From: Candidatus Tectomicrobia bacterium
GTDB taxonomy: Bacteria > UBA8248
Length of the DNA stretch: 64,000 nt
Direction of reading: 5' to 3'
Assembly: GCA_016192135.1 (NCBI GenBank)
Contig: JACPUR010000023.1
Coordinates: 1-64,000 of the forward strand
A program made the position numbers and the translations under genes. Positions 7,799 through 16,312 of the stretch are shown piece after piece (the first letter of the stretch is position 1; the number at the start of each line of letters is the position of its first letter). Under the pieces are notes generated by a model that ran no database searches, was not told where the DNA came from, and saw only the letters and a program-made list of their open reading frames with translations.

Positions 7799-8701
7799 CT
7801 AGAGCACCACCGTCAGTGTCCCCGAGACGGTCATGGCGGCCCCCAGCAGAAGGCGCCAGTTCACGTTCTCGGCCTCCCGGAGGAAGAGGCGGGCGAGGAG
7901 GATGACGAGGAGGGGCTGCATGGAGGTGATCGAGGAGACGTTCACGGCCAGGGTGTGGTTCATGGCCAGGCTGTAGGAGGGGATGGCCACGGTCTGGCAC
8001 ACGGCGGCCAGGAAGACCCACCGCCAGTTGCCCGGGGGGATCCGCGAGGGCGAGAGGCCCGGCTCGAACCTCCAGGCGATGAGCCAGGCCATGGGCGCCC
8101 CCAGCCAGATGGCCATGGCGGCCACGGCCATGGGGGGCATGTCCTTTCCCGCCGCCTTCATCATCACGCCGGTGGAGCTCCAGATGAAGGTCGTGGCGAT
8201 GGCGGAGAGGTAGCCCACGAGCAGGTCGCGCCGGGAGGCCGGGCCCGCGTGCGCGGGGGACTGCCCCGCCCGCACCACGGTGGTGACGCCGGCGACGAAG
8301 AGGGCCAGGCCGGTGAAGATGCGCGGGGAGAGGGGCTCCCCCAGGAACAGGGCGGCGAGCAGGCCCGTGACGACCGGGGTGCTGGCCGCGATGGGGACGG
8401 AGCGGCTGGGGCCGATCCGCCGGATGGCGAAGTAGTAGGTGAGCCGGGAGAGCGCGATCATGAAGAAGGCGATGAGGGCGAGGAGGAGGTAGGTCCCGGG
8501 GCGCGAGGGCCGGAAGGCCGAGGCGGGCAGCAGCAGCCACGCGGCCGGCAGCACCAGGATGGCGTTGCACAGCGTGGTCGTGGCGGTGGTCTGGAGGAGG
8601 GGGGCGTCCTTCAGGGCCGCCCGGATGAAGAAGGAGAGGCACGACCACGCCGCCAGGGCGGAGGCGGCGAACATGAGGCCGAGGGCGTGCGTCGAATCCA
8701 T
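7799..8701 (-). CDS. EamA/DMT-superfamily transporter
   Basis: A 300-aa integral membrane protein with about ten hydrophobic segments in two five-helix halves (EamA repeats), each carrying the small-residue-rich helices typical of drug/metabolite transporters. Examples are PIAASTPVVTGLLAALFLGEPLS in the first half and the matching SSITSMQPLLVILLARLFL in the second. The substrate cannot be read from sequence; relatives export amino acids, nucleosides or other metabolites. The ATG at 8701 begins a suitable first membrane segment. It is one of four DMT transporters in this window, and not one of the tandem pair. Downstream lies the long repeat-bearing gap. Confidence 0.85.
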   Translation of the reverse strand: MDSTHALGLMFAASALAAWSCLSFFIRAALKDAPLLQTTATTTLCNAILVLPAAWLLLPASAFRPSRPGTYLLLALIAFFMIALSRLTYYFAIRRIGPSRSVPIAASTPVVTGLLAALFLGEPLSPRIFTGLALFVAGVTTVVRAGQSPAHAGPASRRDLLVGYLSAIATTFIWSSTGVMMKAAGKDMPPMAVAAMAIWLGAPMAWLIAWRFEPGLSPSRIPPGNWRWVFLAAVCQTVAIPSYSLAMNHTLAVNVSSITSMQPLLVILLARLFLREAENVNWRLLLGAAMTVSGTLTVVL

Positions 8702-8857
8702 CAGGCGGCTCTCGCTCGATTCCGGCCGTTCGTTCCGGCGTCATTGGAAGCCAGGTGGGGCCTCCAGTATGTACCATCCCCGCCGTTGCGCGGCCAGCGC
8801 GGGAGGACTCATCCGCCTTCCATCGCGCCCGGGCATGGACGGCGAATTTTGAAACCG

Positions 8858-8886
8858 TTCCAAAACAAAAGGGATGCAGGTACAAT
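8858..8886 (+). promoter_or_regulatory. Candidate sigma70-type promoter of the nucleotidyltransferase gene
   Basis: TTCCAA (8858-8863) and TACAAT (8881-8886) are separated by exactly 17 nt, in a local AT-rich patch 31 nt before the ATG at 8918. The -10 element matches the consensus at 5 of 6 positions; the -35 element is weak (3 of 6). Confidence 0.5.
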
Positions 8887-8917
8887 TTCGAATCGAGGAT
8901 AGAAAGGGAGCGCCACG

Positions 8918-9259
8918 ATGTCCAGGCATTTCAACGGCGAGAAAGCCATCGCTCAAGCCGCGGATGCGATTGTCCGGCAAGCCGACCCGGAGCGGATTTA
9001 CCTGTTCGGTTCCCGGGCGCGGGGAGAGGCCACCGCCGAGTCCGACGTGGACTTGCTGGTCGTGGAACGCGAGCCCTTCGGTCCGCGCCGCAGCCGCCTC
9101 CAGGAGATCAACAGCCTCTACAGAGCGATTTCTCCCTACCGCATCGCAGCGGACATCCTCGTGTTCAGCAGCGAAGAGTTCGCCCGGTGGCGGAACTCCA
9201 TCAACCACGTGGTCGGCCGCTGCGAGCGCGAGGGGAAGCTCCTCTATGCGCGACCTTAA
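8918..9259 (+). CDS. Minimal nucleotidyltransferase (MNT/MntA-like)
   Basis: A 113-aa protein of the Pol-beta-like minimal nucleotidyltransferase family. The active-site motif is intact: YLFGSRARGEATAESDVDLLVVE, with the GSRARG loop and the Asp-x-Asp metal ligands. Members usually pair with a HEPN-domain RNase toxin encoded immediately downstream and neutralise it by AMPylating it. Here the downstream overlapping frame (ATG at 9247) stops after only 14 codons, so a normal HEPN partner is absent. GGGAG precedes the start, and a fair promoter lies upstream. The neighbouring small gene at 9290 may have replaced the partner. Confidence 0.85.
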   Translation: MSRHFNGEKAIAQAADAIVRQADPERIYLFGSRARGEATAESDVDLLVVEREPFGPRRSRLQEINSLYRAISPYRIAADILVFSSEEFARWRNSINHVVGRCEREGKLLYARP

Positions 9260-9291
9260 AGAAACAGAATCGCCCGTAGGAGCACCCTAGT
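9247..9291 (+). pseudogene. 14-codon frame at the place of a HEPN gene (possible remnant)
   Basis: An ATG at 9247 lies inside the 3' end of the nucleotidyltransferase gene in the +1 frame, the usual position of a coupled HEPN gene. It encodes MRDLKETESPVGAP and stops at 9289-9291. The length excludes a functional HEPN domain. It may be a truncated remnant or simply chance. Confidence 0.2.
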
Positions 9292-9526
9292 GGACTTTCC
9301 GCATCGCGAGGATAGCGAGTACAGGGGCTACAAGTACAGAGTCGTTGCCGTCGATCACTATCGAGGCCTCAAACCGAAGCAGTACAAATTCCACGCTACC
9401 ATTTTCAGGTACCGCCAAGACCCTCATGACCACCGAAGCGAAGAAGCCTTTGACTCCATGGATGAGGCCATGGAAAAGGGGCGGAACTACGTACACCGAT
9501 GGGTTGATTTGCACCCGCTATCCTGA
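9290..9526 (+). CDS. Small protein of unknown function (78 aa)
   Basis: Starts at GTG 9290, with TAGGAG about 8 nt upstream, and overlaps the stop of the preceding 14-codon frame. The product is charged and aromatic-rich (EYRGYKYRVVAVDHYRG, KFHATIFRYRQDP, NYVHRWVDLHPLS) and alternates as expected for a small alpha/beta fold rather than chance translation of GC-rich DNA. GC is lower than in the surrounding core genes. I do not recognise the family. Its position directly after the nucleotidyltransferase suggests the two form a unit. Confidence 0.55.
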   Translation: MDFPHREDSEYRGYKYRVVAVDHYRGLKPKQYKFHATIFRYRQDPHDHRSEEAFDSMDEAMEKGRNYVHRWVDLHPLS

Positions 9527-9556
9527 CTTAGGTTTGTCAGGTTCGTAATCGCCCCC

Positions 9557-10717
9557 TCAGTTCTTCTCCATCGCGCTCAAGGCCTCGGACAGAAACCCCA
9601 GGAGCTGGGCCGTCTCGCCGAGCTTCCGGACGGAGAAGGGCGTCTTGGAGGCGTCCACGTGGCCGAGGGCTTCCACGATGAGCAGCCGCACCTTCCTCCC
9701 CGGGACCTCCCGGGCCTCCCGCGCCAGGTGGACGCCCGCCGAGAAGGGGACCAGGGGGTCGCCCCGGCCGTGGATGAGGAAAAGCGGGTAGCCGCCCCGC
9801 CGCACGACGCCCTCCAGCGACCAGGCCTCGAGCCGCTGGCGCATGGCCGGGGGCTGGCTCCGGTAGATGGCGTCGAAGAGGGCGGCGTCGGTGTTCTCCA
9901 TGAGGGCGAGGACGCCCCGCCCCTCCTCGGGGAGGCGGGAGACGAGGGAGGCGATGTCCGCCTTCTCGTCCGCCAGCTTGCGCCGGACGATGGCCTCGAC
10001 CTCCGCCTCGTGGCCGTCCAGGCCGAGGAGGTCGGCGTTGTAGCGGAGGAAGAGCCACTTGCCCGTCCACAGGGGCGGCCCGCCCGGGAAGGCGGGCTCG
10101 TGGCCGCGCCCGCTCGTGGTCAGGTGGAGGAGCACCTCCCGCAGGTCGTAGTAGGCTCCGACGGCGATCATGTAGCCGACCCGCCCGGCGACCTCGGGCC
10201 GGGCCGCCGCCAGGAAAGCGGGTCCCGCCGAGAAGGAGAGGCCGAAGAGCCCGCAGCGGGGGACGGAGGGGGGTCGGCGGCCGTCCAGCCAGGCGAAGGT
10301 GGAGGCGAGCCGGGCCACGTCCCGGACGTCGGGCCGGAAGCGCCGCATGCCCGGAAGATCGGGCGCGGCCACGGCGAAGCCCAGCCGGGCGAGGGAGCGG
10401 GCGAAAGCGGCGAGCCGCGCGTCGCGGCGGCCGGCGTCCGTCATCCCGTGCGCGAGGAGGATGCACCCGCGCGGCGGCTCATCGCTCCCGCCGGGGATGT
10501 AGAAATCGAGCGGCACGTCCCCCGGGGTCTCCTCCCGCCGCTCGGGCGGAAGGGTCCAGCGGGCGAGCCAGCTCTTCTCTTCCTTCGCGAGGAGCGACTG
10601 GGCCAGGAGCAGGGCGTCCAGCGGGTGGCGCAGGGGCGGGTAGAGCGGCCGGAGAAGGGCGGACAGGACCAGCAGGAAGGCGGCCGCGGCGAGCACCCAG
10701 AGCCATTTACGGCGCAT
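9557..10717 (-). CDS. Membrane-anchored alpha/beta hydrolase
   Basis: A 386-aa protein with a basic N-terminus followed by a hydrophobic stretch (KWLWVLAAAAFLLVLSALL, about residues 4-22), a signal anchor or Sec signal. The rest is an alpha/beta hydrolase. The oxyanion region is ILLAHGMTD. The nucleophile elbow is GLFGLSFSAG (Ser of GLSFSAG). The acid Asp is in LIHGRGDPLVP and the catalytic His in EALGHVDAS. Substrate unknown; small ester or lipid hydrolysis at the membrane or in the periplasm is plausible. It begins 6 nt after the uvrA stop on the same strand with TAGGAT as ribosome-binding site, so it is transcribed with uvrA, though a functional link is not evident. Confidence 0.85.
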   Translation of the reverse strand: MRRKWLWVLAAAAFLLVLSALLRPLYPPLRHPLDALLLAQSLLAKEEKSWLARWTLPPERREETPGDVPLDFYIPGGSDEPPRGCILLAHGMTDAGRRDARLAAFARSLARLGFAVAAPDLPGMRRFRPDVRDVARLASTFAWLDGRRPPSVPRCGLFGLSFSAGPAFLAAARPEVAGRVGYMIAVGAYYDLREVLLHLTTSGRGHEPAFPGGPPLWTGKWLFLRYNADLLGLDGHEAEVEAIVRRKLADEKADIASLVSRLPEEGRGVLALMENTDAALFDAIYRSQPPAMRQRLEAWSLEGVVRRGGYPLFLIHGRGDPLVPFSAGVHLAREAREVPGRKVRLLIVEALGHVDASKTPFSVRKLGETAQLLGFLSEALSAMEKN

Positions 10718-10723
10718 GGGATC

Positions 10724-13579
10724 CTACGCCGCGGGATGCTTTTCGAAATAGGCCCGCAGGAAAACTCCCGTGCGGGAGCCCGGGTGCTGGGCCACCTTGG
10801 CCGGGGGGCCCTCGGCCACGATCCGGCCGCCCGCGCCCCCGCCCTCGGGCCCCAGGTCCACGATCCAGTCCGCCGCCCGGATGACGTCGAGGTTGTGCTC
10901 GATCACCACCACCGTGTTCCCGAGGGCCACCAGCCGCAGGAGCACCTCCAGGAGCCGCTCCACGTCCTGGAAATGGAGGCCGGTCGTGGGCTCGTCCATG
11001 AGGTAGAGCACGTCGCGCGGGGGCTTCGAGGCGAGGTGGCCGGCGATCTTGAGCCGCTGGGCCTCCCCGCCCGAGAGGGTGTTCACCGGCTGGCCGATGC
11101 GCAGGTAGCCCAGCCCCACGTCCCGGAGCACCAGGAGCCTTGAGACGATGGAGAGAACGTCGTCGAAGAAGAGAGAGGCCTCCTCCACCGTCAGGTTGAG
11201 CACCTCGTGGATGTTGAGCCCCTTGTAGCGGACCTCCAGCGCCTGGGGCTTGAAGCGCTTGCCCTCGCAGTCGGCGCAGCGGATGTAGAGATCGGCCATG
11301 AAGTGCATCTCGACCTTCTGGAATCCGCTCCCGGCGCAGGACTCGCACCGCCCGCCCGCCGCGTTGAAGGAGAAGTGCCCCGCCCCGTAGCCCAGGCCCC
11401 GCGCCGCGGCCGTCTCGGCGAAGAGGCGGCGGACGGAGTCGTAGCCCTTGAGGTAGGTGATGGGGTTGCTGCGCGGGCTCTTCCCGATGGGGCTCTGGTC
11501 CAGGAGCACCGCCGCGCTGATCTGCTCGAAGCCGTGGATCTCGCGGAAGCGGCCGATGGGGTCCTTGGCGTCGTGCAGGATGCGGGCGAGCGCCGGGAAG
11601 AGCGTGTCGTGGACGAGGGTGCTCTTCCCCGAGCCCGAGACGCCCGTGACGGCGACGAGCTTGCCGAGCGGCACGCGCAGGTCGACGTCCTTCAGGTTGT
11701 TCTCGCTCGCCCCGAGGAGGGTGAGCTCCCGGCCGTTCGCGCCCGCCCGCTCCCTCGGCCGCCGGGGGATCACCCGGCGGGCGCCGGTGAGGTACTTGGC
11801 GGTCGCCGAGGCGGGGCAGGAGGCCAGTTCCGCGCGCGGCCCGGCGAAGACGATCTCCCCCCCGCGCTCCCCGGCCCCCGGCCCCAGGTCCACGATGTGG
11901 TCGGCCTGCTCGATCACGTCGCGGTCGTGCTCGACGACGAGCAGGGTGTTCCCCCGCTCCACCAGCCCCTTGAGAATGTGGATGAGGCGCGCGTTGTCCC
12001 GGGGATGGAGGCCGATGGTGGGCTCGTCCAGGATGTAGAGCGTTCCGGTCAGGTGGGCTCCGAGCTGGTTCGCCAGGTTGATCCGCTGGTGCTCCCCCCC
12101 GCTCAGGGTGCGGGTCTCCCGGTCGAGGGTGAGGTAGTCGAGCCCCACCTCGTGGAGGAACTCCAGCCGGTCGCGGATCTGCTTGAGGATGTCCCTCGCG
12201 CGGCCGTCCTGCTCCGGGGTGAGGGGCGGCGCCTGGAAGTAGGCCCGCAGCCTCTCCACCGGCATGGCGCACAGCCCGGCGATGGTTTCCCCGCCCAGCT
12301 TCACCCACGTGGCCTCCGGACGGAGCCGGGCGCCCCCGCACACGGCGCACTGCTGGAGCGTCTGGTAGCGGCGGATGAACACCCGCACCCAGACCTTGTA
12401 CTTCTTCCGCTTCAGGCGCTCGAAGAAGGGGAACACCCCCAGCAGCGCCTCCGTGCCCTCCAGCACCATGGCCTTCTGCTTCTTGGGGAGGTCTTGCCAG
12501 GGGCGGTGGATGTCGAGCCCCTCCCGCTCCGCCGCTTCCTGGAGCTGCTTGCCGAAGTGGCGCCGGTAGCGGGGGCGCGTCCAGGGCTCCACCGCCCCCT
12601 GGGCGAGGGTCAGCTTGGGGTTCGGGATGATGAGCGACTCGTCGAGGTTGAGCGTGTTCCCGAAACCCCCGCACTCGGGGCAGGCGCCCTGGGGGTTGTT
12701 GAAGCTGAAGGTGAGGGGGGTGGGAGGCTCGAAGCTCCGGCCGCAGCACTCAAGGCGCTGGCTGAAGCGGAGCAGGGGGCCGTCTACCACCTGCACCTCG
12801 GCCACGCCCTCCCCCTCGCGGAAGGCGGTTTCGAGAGACTCGCCCAGCCGGGCCCGGTTCTCCTCCGAGAACACGAGCCGGTCGGCCACCACCTGGACGC
12901 CGCGCACGAGGGCGCCGGCGGGGGCGGACTTGGGGGGCCGGCCGCGCCCCCGCCTGGGGATGGCGGCGGGCGCCTCCCCGCCCCCCAGGAGACGGGCCGC
13001 CAGGGCCGGGAGGGGCGGCGCGATGTCGAGCACCTCCCCCCTCGCCATGAGGCGGATGAAGCCCTGGGCCTGGAGGGCGCCCAGGCGGGGCTCCAGCTCG
13101 TCCCTGGGGACGGGGGCCAGGGGAAACAGGACGAAGCCCCGCGCCCCCCCGAATCCCTCCAGGAGAAGGCTCACCGTGCTGTCCACGGTGGCGGGCCGCA
13201 CCGGCTTGCCGCACTCAGGGCAATGGATCTGCCCCGCCTTGGCGAAGAGGAGCCTGAGGTAGTCGTAGATTTCGGACGCCGTGCCCACCGTCGAGCGCGA
13301 GTGCTTGACGGGGTTGTACTGCTCGATGGCGATGGCCGGGCTGATGCCGTCGATGAAGTCCACGTCCGGCTTGTCCACCCGCTCGAGGAACTGGCGCGCG
13401 TAGGTGGAGAGGCTCTCCACGTAGCGCCGGTGCCCCTCGGCGTAGATGGTGTCGAAGGCCAGGGAGGATTTGCCCGAGCCGCTCGGGCCGGTCACCACGA
13501 TGAATCGCTCGCGGGGGAGGCGCAAGGAGATGTTCTTGAGGTTGTGCTCCCGCGCGCCCTCGATGACGATCTCGTCCAT
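10724..13579 (-). CDS. uvrA: Excinuclease ABC subunit A
   Basis: Damage-recognition ATPase of nucleotide excision repair. The 951-aa product starts [16 protein letters not shown], the invariant family start. Walker A of the first ATPase is GPSGSGKSS (31-39), followed by [20 protein letters not shown] and the LSGGEHQRI signature. The second half has GVSGSGKST, the zinc-finger cysteines CESC...CADC, and LSGGEAQRL, with [13 protein letters not shown] as Walker B. Around residues 196-224, in the region that binds UvrB in characterised enzymes, it carries a Pro/Ala-rich insertion with RRGRGRPPK, an AT-hook-like sequence. A sigma70-type promoter lies about 60-90 nt upstream. The frame is open far upstream by chance. 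Confidence 0.97.
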   Translation of the reverse strand: MDEIVIEGAREHNLKNISLRLPRERFIVVTGPSGSGKSSLAFDTIYAEGHRRYVESLSTYARQFLERVDKPDVDFIDGISPAIAIEQYNPVKHSRSTVGTASEIYDYLRLLFAKAGQIHCPECGKPVRPATVDSTVSLLLEGFGGARGFVLFPLAPVPRDELEPRLGALQAQGFIRLMARGEVLDIAPPLPALAARLLGGGEAPAAIPRRGRGRPPKSAPAGALVRGVQVVADRLVFSEENRARLGESLETAFREGEGVAEVQVVDGPLLRFSQRLECCGRSFEPPTPLTFSFNNPQGACPECGGFGNTLNLDESLIIPNPKLTLAQGAVEPWTRPRYRRHFGKQLQEAAEREGLDIHRPWQDLPKKQKAMVLEGTEALLGVFPFFERLKRKKYKVWVRVFIRRYQTLQQCAVCGGARLRPEATWVKLGGETIAGLCAMPVERLRAYFQAPPLTPEQDGRARDILKQIRDRLEFLHEVGLDYLTLDRETRTLSGGEHQRINLANQLGAHLTGTLYILDEPTIGLHPRDNARLIHILKGLVERGNTLLVVEHDRDVIEQADHIVDLGPGAGERGGEIVFAGPRAELASCPASATAKYLTGARRVIPRRPRERAGANGRELTLLGASENNLKDVDLRVPLGKLVAVTGVSGSGKSTLVHDTLFPALARILHDAKDPIGRFREIHGFEQISAAVLLDQSPIGKSPRSNPITYLKGYDSVRRLFAETAAARGLGYGAGHFSFNAAGGRCESCAGSGFQKVEMHFMADLYIRCADCEGKRFKPQALEVRYKGLNIHEVLNLTVEEASLFFDDVLSIVSRLLVLRDVGLGYLRIGQPVNTLSGGEAQRLKIAGHLASKPPRDVLYLMDEPTTGLHFQDVERLLEVLLRLVALGNTVVVIEHNLDVIRAADWIVDLGPEGGGAGGRIVAEGPPAKVAQHPGSRTGVFLRAYFEKHPAA

Positions 13580-13639
13580 TCCGGAAAACCCGCCTCCATC
13601 CGTTAGGCGGTCGCCGCGCAAAAAAGACGGCAACACAGC

Positions 13640-13668
13640 AGTATGATATTCGGGCTGCGGAGTGTCAA
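13640..13668 (-). promoter_or_regulatory. sigma70-type promoter of uvrA
   Basis: On the reverse strand TTGACA (13668-13663) and CATACT (13645-13640) are spaced by exactly 17 nt, about 60 nt before the uvrA ATG. The -35 box is a perfect consensus. No clear LexA-type palindrome was found beside it. Confidence 0.55.
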
Positions 13669-13690
13669 CGAAGGAGCGTCTTGCTATACT
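13663..13690 (+). promoter_or_regulatory. Candidate divergent promoter of the 13722 lipoprotein gene
   Basis: TATACT (13685-13690) is a good -10 box 32 nt before the ATG at 13722. The only upstream match is TGTCAA (13663-13668), the reverse complement of the uvrA -35 box, at a 16-nt spacing. The two divergent promoters would therefore share that hexamer. Confidence 0.3.
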
Positions 13691-13721
13691 CGAAGGGCCC
13701 TGATTCTGAAGGAGATGCCCG

Positions 13722-14195
13722 ATGCGGCGATGGCTGGCGTGGACGGCCGCGGTCCTGCTGGGGGGGTGCGCGGCGCCCTCGACGGAGGTGCTGACCGCGA
13801 CCCAGCCCCAGGGCGGGCCGGCCATGGTCTTCCAGAAGCCCATCGAGATCGTCTTCCCGGCGGCCGTCCGGGTGGTCAACCTCGGAGGCGAGAAGATCAG
13901 CGAGGCCAGCCAGGAGAGGGGACGCATCGTCCTCGCCGGCATCCGGCCCATCGGAGCCATCTTCTTCCAGCGCCTGCCGAACGGGCGCACCCGCGTGGAG
14001 CTCTCCCCGGGCCTGGCCCCCGGGTTCCTCGGTGGCCTCTTCACCGGACCCGACGGCTTCTTCACATCGCTGCGGGAGCAGATCGTGGTCTACGAGAAGA
14101 AGGACGCCGCCGAGCGGGAGCGGCGGCGCGAGTCCGAGGCGCAGGACAATTCCCCGCCGCCGCTCGAACCCGCCGGAACCCGCGGCGGATACTGA
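13722..14195 (+). CDS. Small outer-membrane-type lipoprotein, unknown function
   Basis: A 157-aa protein with a lipoprotein signal: RRW, a hydrophobic core, then LLGGCAAP, giving Cys16 as the lipidated residue. The mature part has alternating beta-like segments (PIEIVFPAAVRVVNLGG, RIVLAGIRPIGAIFF, RTRVELSPGLAPGFLGG) and a charged C-terminal tail rich in Glu and Arg ending in a Pro-rich stretch. GAAGGAG lies 9 nt upstream of the ATG. It is transcribed away from uvrA and stops 5 nt before the end of the convergent SDR gene. I do not recognise a family beyond the lipoprotein signal. Confidence 0.75.
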   Translation: MRRWLAWTAAVLLGGCAAPSTEVLTATQPQGGPAMVFQKPIEIVFPAAVRVVNLGGEKISEASQERGRIVLAGIRPIGAIFFQRLPNGRTRVELSPGLAPGFLGGLFTGPDGFFTSLREQIVVYEKKDAAERERRRESEAQDNSPPPLEPAGTRGGY

Positions 14196-14199
14196 ATCA

Positions 14200-14991
14200 C
14201 TACAGCCCCCGGATGCGCCCGCCGTCCACGACGACGGTGGTGCCGGAGATATAGCTCCCCTCGGGCGACGCCAGGAAGGCTACCACCCGGCCGAACTCCT
14301 CGGGCTCCCCCAGGCGCTTGAGCGGGATGCCCGCCGCCGTCTGCTGGAGGAGCGACTCAACCGTCACGCCCTCCCGCTTCGCCCGGGCCGTCCGCGTCTC
14401 CATGACCCGGTCGGTGCGGATGGTTCCGGGCGCCACGACGTTCACCAGGATGTTCTCCGGGGCGAGCTCCCTGGAGAGGGACTTCGACAGGCCAGCGACC
14501 GCCGGCCGGAGCACGTTGGACAGCACCATGTCGTCGAGGGGCTCGCGGACCGAGCTCGACCCGAGGAACACGATGCGCCCCCCGCCGCGCCCCTTCATGA
14601 AGGGGAGGGCCTCCCGCACCAGGCGGACCGCGCTCATCAGGGTGAGGTCGACGGCGTGCCGCCAATCCTCGTCCGAGAAAAGAGCGAAGCCGCCCCCAGG
14701 CGGGCCTCCGGCGTTGCACACCAGCACGTCGATCCCGCCGAAGCGCCGCCCCGCTCCCTGCACGAACCTCTGAACGCCCTCGGCCCCCGCCATGTCGGCC
14801 GCGCAGGACCACGCCTCGACCCCGGCCTCCTCGGAAATGGCGCGGGCCGCCTCGGCCGCCTCCTCCTCGCGCCGGCCGCAGATGGCCACGCGGGCGCCCC
14901 GCAGGGCGATGGCGCGCGCCGAGGCGCGGCCCAGCCCGCGGCTCGCCGCGGCGACAACGGCCACCTTCCCCTCCATGTCCCTCGGCGGCAT
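14200..14991 (-). CDS. SDR-family oxidoreductase lacking the usual Tyr-x-x-x-Lys
   Basis: A 263-aa Rossmann-fold short-chain dehydrogenase/reductase, similar to FabG-like 3-oxoacyl reductases. The cofactor motif is AAASRGLGRASA (in place of TGxxxGxG), followed by CNAGGPP in the NNAG position and the C-terminal VAPGTIRTDR and YISGTTVVVDGG. Where catalysis normally uses Ser and Tyr-x-x-x-Lys, this protein reads SSVREPLDDMVLSNVLRPAV. Tyr and Lys are thus replaced by Ser and Arg (SNVLR), so it either uses different chemistry or belongs to an atypical SDR clade. GAGGGG supports the ATG at 14991; an internal ATG at 14976 is possible. It follows the CBS gene by 10 nt. Confidence 0.85.
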   Translation of the reverse strand: MPPRDMEGKVAVVAAASRGLGRASARAIALRGARVAICGRREEEAAEAARAISEEAGVEAWSCAADMAGAEGVQRFVQGAGRRFGGIDVLVCNAGGPPGGGFALFSDEDWRHAVDLTLMSAVRLVREALPFMKGRGGGRIVFLGSSSVREPLDDMVLSNVLRPAVAGLSKSLSRELAPENILVNVVAPGTIRTDRVMETRTARAKREGVTVESLLQQTAAGIPLKRLGEPEEFGRVVAFLASPEGSYISGTTVVVDGGRIRGL

Positions 14992-15001
14992 TCCCGCCCC
15001 T

Positions 15002-15418
15002 CTATTCCGAGGAGGTTTCGGCGAAGTGGCGCATCACGTCCGTCTCGGTGATGAGCCCCACCAGCTCGCCGTCCTTGTCCACGACGGGCAGGCACCCGAT
15101 CTTGTCTTCGAGCATCCGCTTGGCCGCGTGGACCACGGACTCGTTCGGGTCGGCGCACCGCACGTTCTTGGTCATCACCTTCGCCACGTCCACCGCCTGG
15201 AGGAACTCCTGGGCCTCGCGGCGGGAGTAGTCGCCGAGGGAGGAGAGCCTCGCGCGCAGCAAATCCCGCTGGCTGACGACGCCGACGACGCGGCCCCCCT
15301 TCGTGATCGGGATGTGCCGGATGTTCCCGTTCGTCATGATCTCGTCCACCAGGTCCAGCGTCTCGTCCAGGCTGATGGTGACGACGTTGGTGGTCATGAT
15401 ATCGCGCACTCGGGTCAT
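15002..15418 (-). CDS. Stand-alone CBS-pair protein
   Basis: A 138-aa protein made of two CBS motifs in tandem. The first covers about residues 8-60 (DIMTTNVVTISLDETL, RHIPITKGGRVVGVVSQRDLL). The second covers about residues 80-135 (VMTKNVRCADPNESV, CLPVVDKDGELVGLITETDVM). Such proteins bind adenosyl ligands (AMP, ATP, SAM) and often tune a partner enzyme or transporter. No catalytic domain is attached. Neighbours are the SDR gene 10 nt downstream and a phosphodiester glycosidase 21 nt upstream on the same strand; whether it regulates either cannot be told. Confidence 0.9.
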   Translation of the reverse strand: MTRVRDIMTTNVVTISLDETLDLVDEIMTNGNIRHIPITKGGRVVGVVSQRDLLRARLSSLGDYSRREAQEFLQAVDVAKVMTKNVRCADPNESVVHAAKRMLEDKIGCLPVVDKDGELVGLITETDVMRHFAETSSE

Positions 15419-15439
15419 GAATGGCCCCTCTTGGCGGCG

Positions 15440-16288
15440 CTACCGGCTCTCCCGCCGCGGGATCAAGACGAGAAAGGCGGGCACCGGCCTGCCGGGAACC
15501 CCACCCGTGAAACCGCCGGCCTGGACCAGGAGCTGCGAGCTCGATCCGCCGTCCAGGTTCATGGCCTCGGCCACCCCGAGCCCCCCCTGGGCCTCCGGCC
15601 GCGCCAGGAACGACTGAAGCTCGCACCAGGAGAGGCCCCGCCCCTCCGTCTCGCTCGCCAGGAGGAGCAGGCGGCCGTCCGGCTCGAAGGCCAGCACCGT
15701 CCGCCGCGCCGTCCGCCAGTACTCCCGGTAGCGCTCGATGCCCGGGACGGGGCGCCCCTCCCGCACGAGATAGGGGCCGGCCTGGAACGCCTCCCGCATC
15801 CCCTCGGGCTCGAAGGCCTCCCGAGAGGCGATGCCCAGCGCTCCGCCCTCCCGGACGAAGAAGATGGCCCCCAGGTGGAGCGCCTCCCCCCTCCCCCGGA
15901 AGAGGATGCGCCGGTTGTACACCTTCCCACCGGAGAGGAAGAAGCCCAGCGGGCGGCCATTCTCGTCGAAATAGCCGGCGTTCACCACGACCGCCGCCCC
16001 CGTGAGCCTCGCCACCTCCGCGGCGCTCTCCCCGGCCGGGCCCGCCTTGGGATTCCACCTAAGCTCGGCGCGGAACCGCCCGGGCTCCACCCGCACCGCC
16101 GAGAGCCGGGCGATGGAGTCGTCCTCGAAGCGCATCGCGATGCCCCGCGCCTCCAGGCCGGGACGCAGGACGCGCCACCCGCCCTCCCCGGACAGGCGGC
16201 CCGTGAAGAGGCAGTCGTCCTCGAAGGCGGCGAAGCCAGGAGTCGCCGCCGCCAGGAGAAGCGGCAGCGCGATCGCCCAGCGTTTCAT
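15440..16288 (-). CDS. Secreted phosphodiester glycosidase (NAGPA-like, DUF2233)
   Basis: A 282-aa protein with a clear Sec signal (MKRWAIALPLLLAAATPGFA). The mature part has the hallmarks of the NAGPA/YidC-like phosphodiester glycosidase family: VVVNAGYFDENGRPLGFFLSGG in the middle, the QAGPYLVREG segment, RRTVLAFEPDGRLLLLA, and near the C-terminus EAMNLDGGSSSQLLV. The conserved Asp/Asn and GGSS of that last motif lie at the active site in the human uncovering enzyme. In bacteria such proteins probably hydrolyse sugar-1-phosphodiesters in the periplasm or cell envelope (for example glycopolymer remnants). It lies between the CBS gene and the gamma-glutamyltransferase gene with short spacers. 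Confidence 0.85.
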   Translation of the reverse strand: MKRWAIALPLLLAAATPGFAAFEDDCLFTGRLSGEGGWRVLRPGLEARGIAMRFEDDSIARLSAVRVEPGRFRAELRWNPKAGPAGESAAEVARLTGAAVVVNAGYFDENGRPLGFFLSGGKVYNRRILFRGRGEALHLGAIFFVREGGALGIASREAFEPEGMREAFQAGPYLVREGRPVPGIERYREYWRTARRTVLAFEPDGRLLLLASETEGRGLSWCELQSFLARPEAQGGLGVAEAMNLDGGSSSQLLVQAGGFTGGVPGRPVPAFLVLIPRRESR

Positions 16289-16312
16289 GGCGCCCCCACC
16301 GGACCTCCGGCG

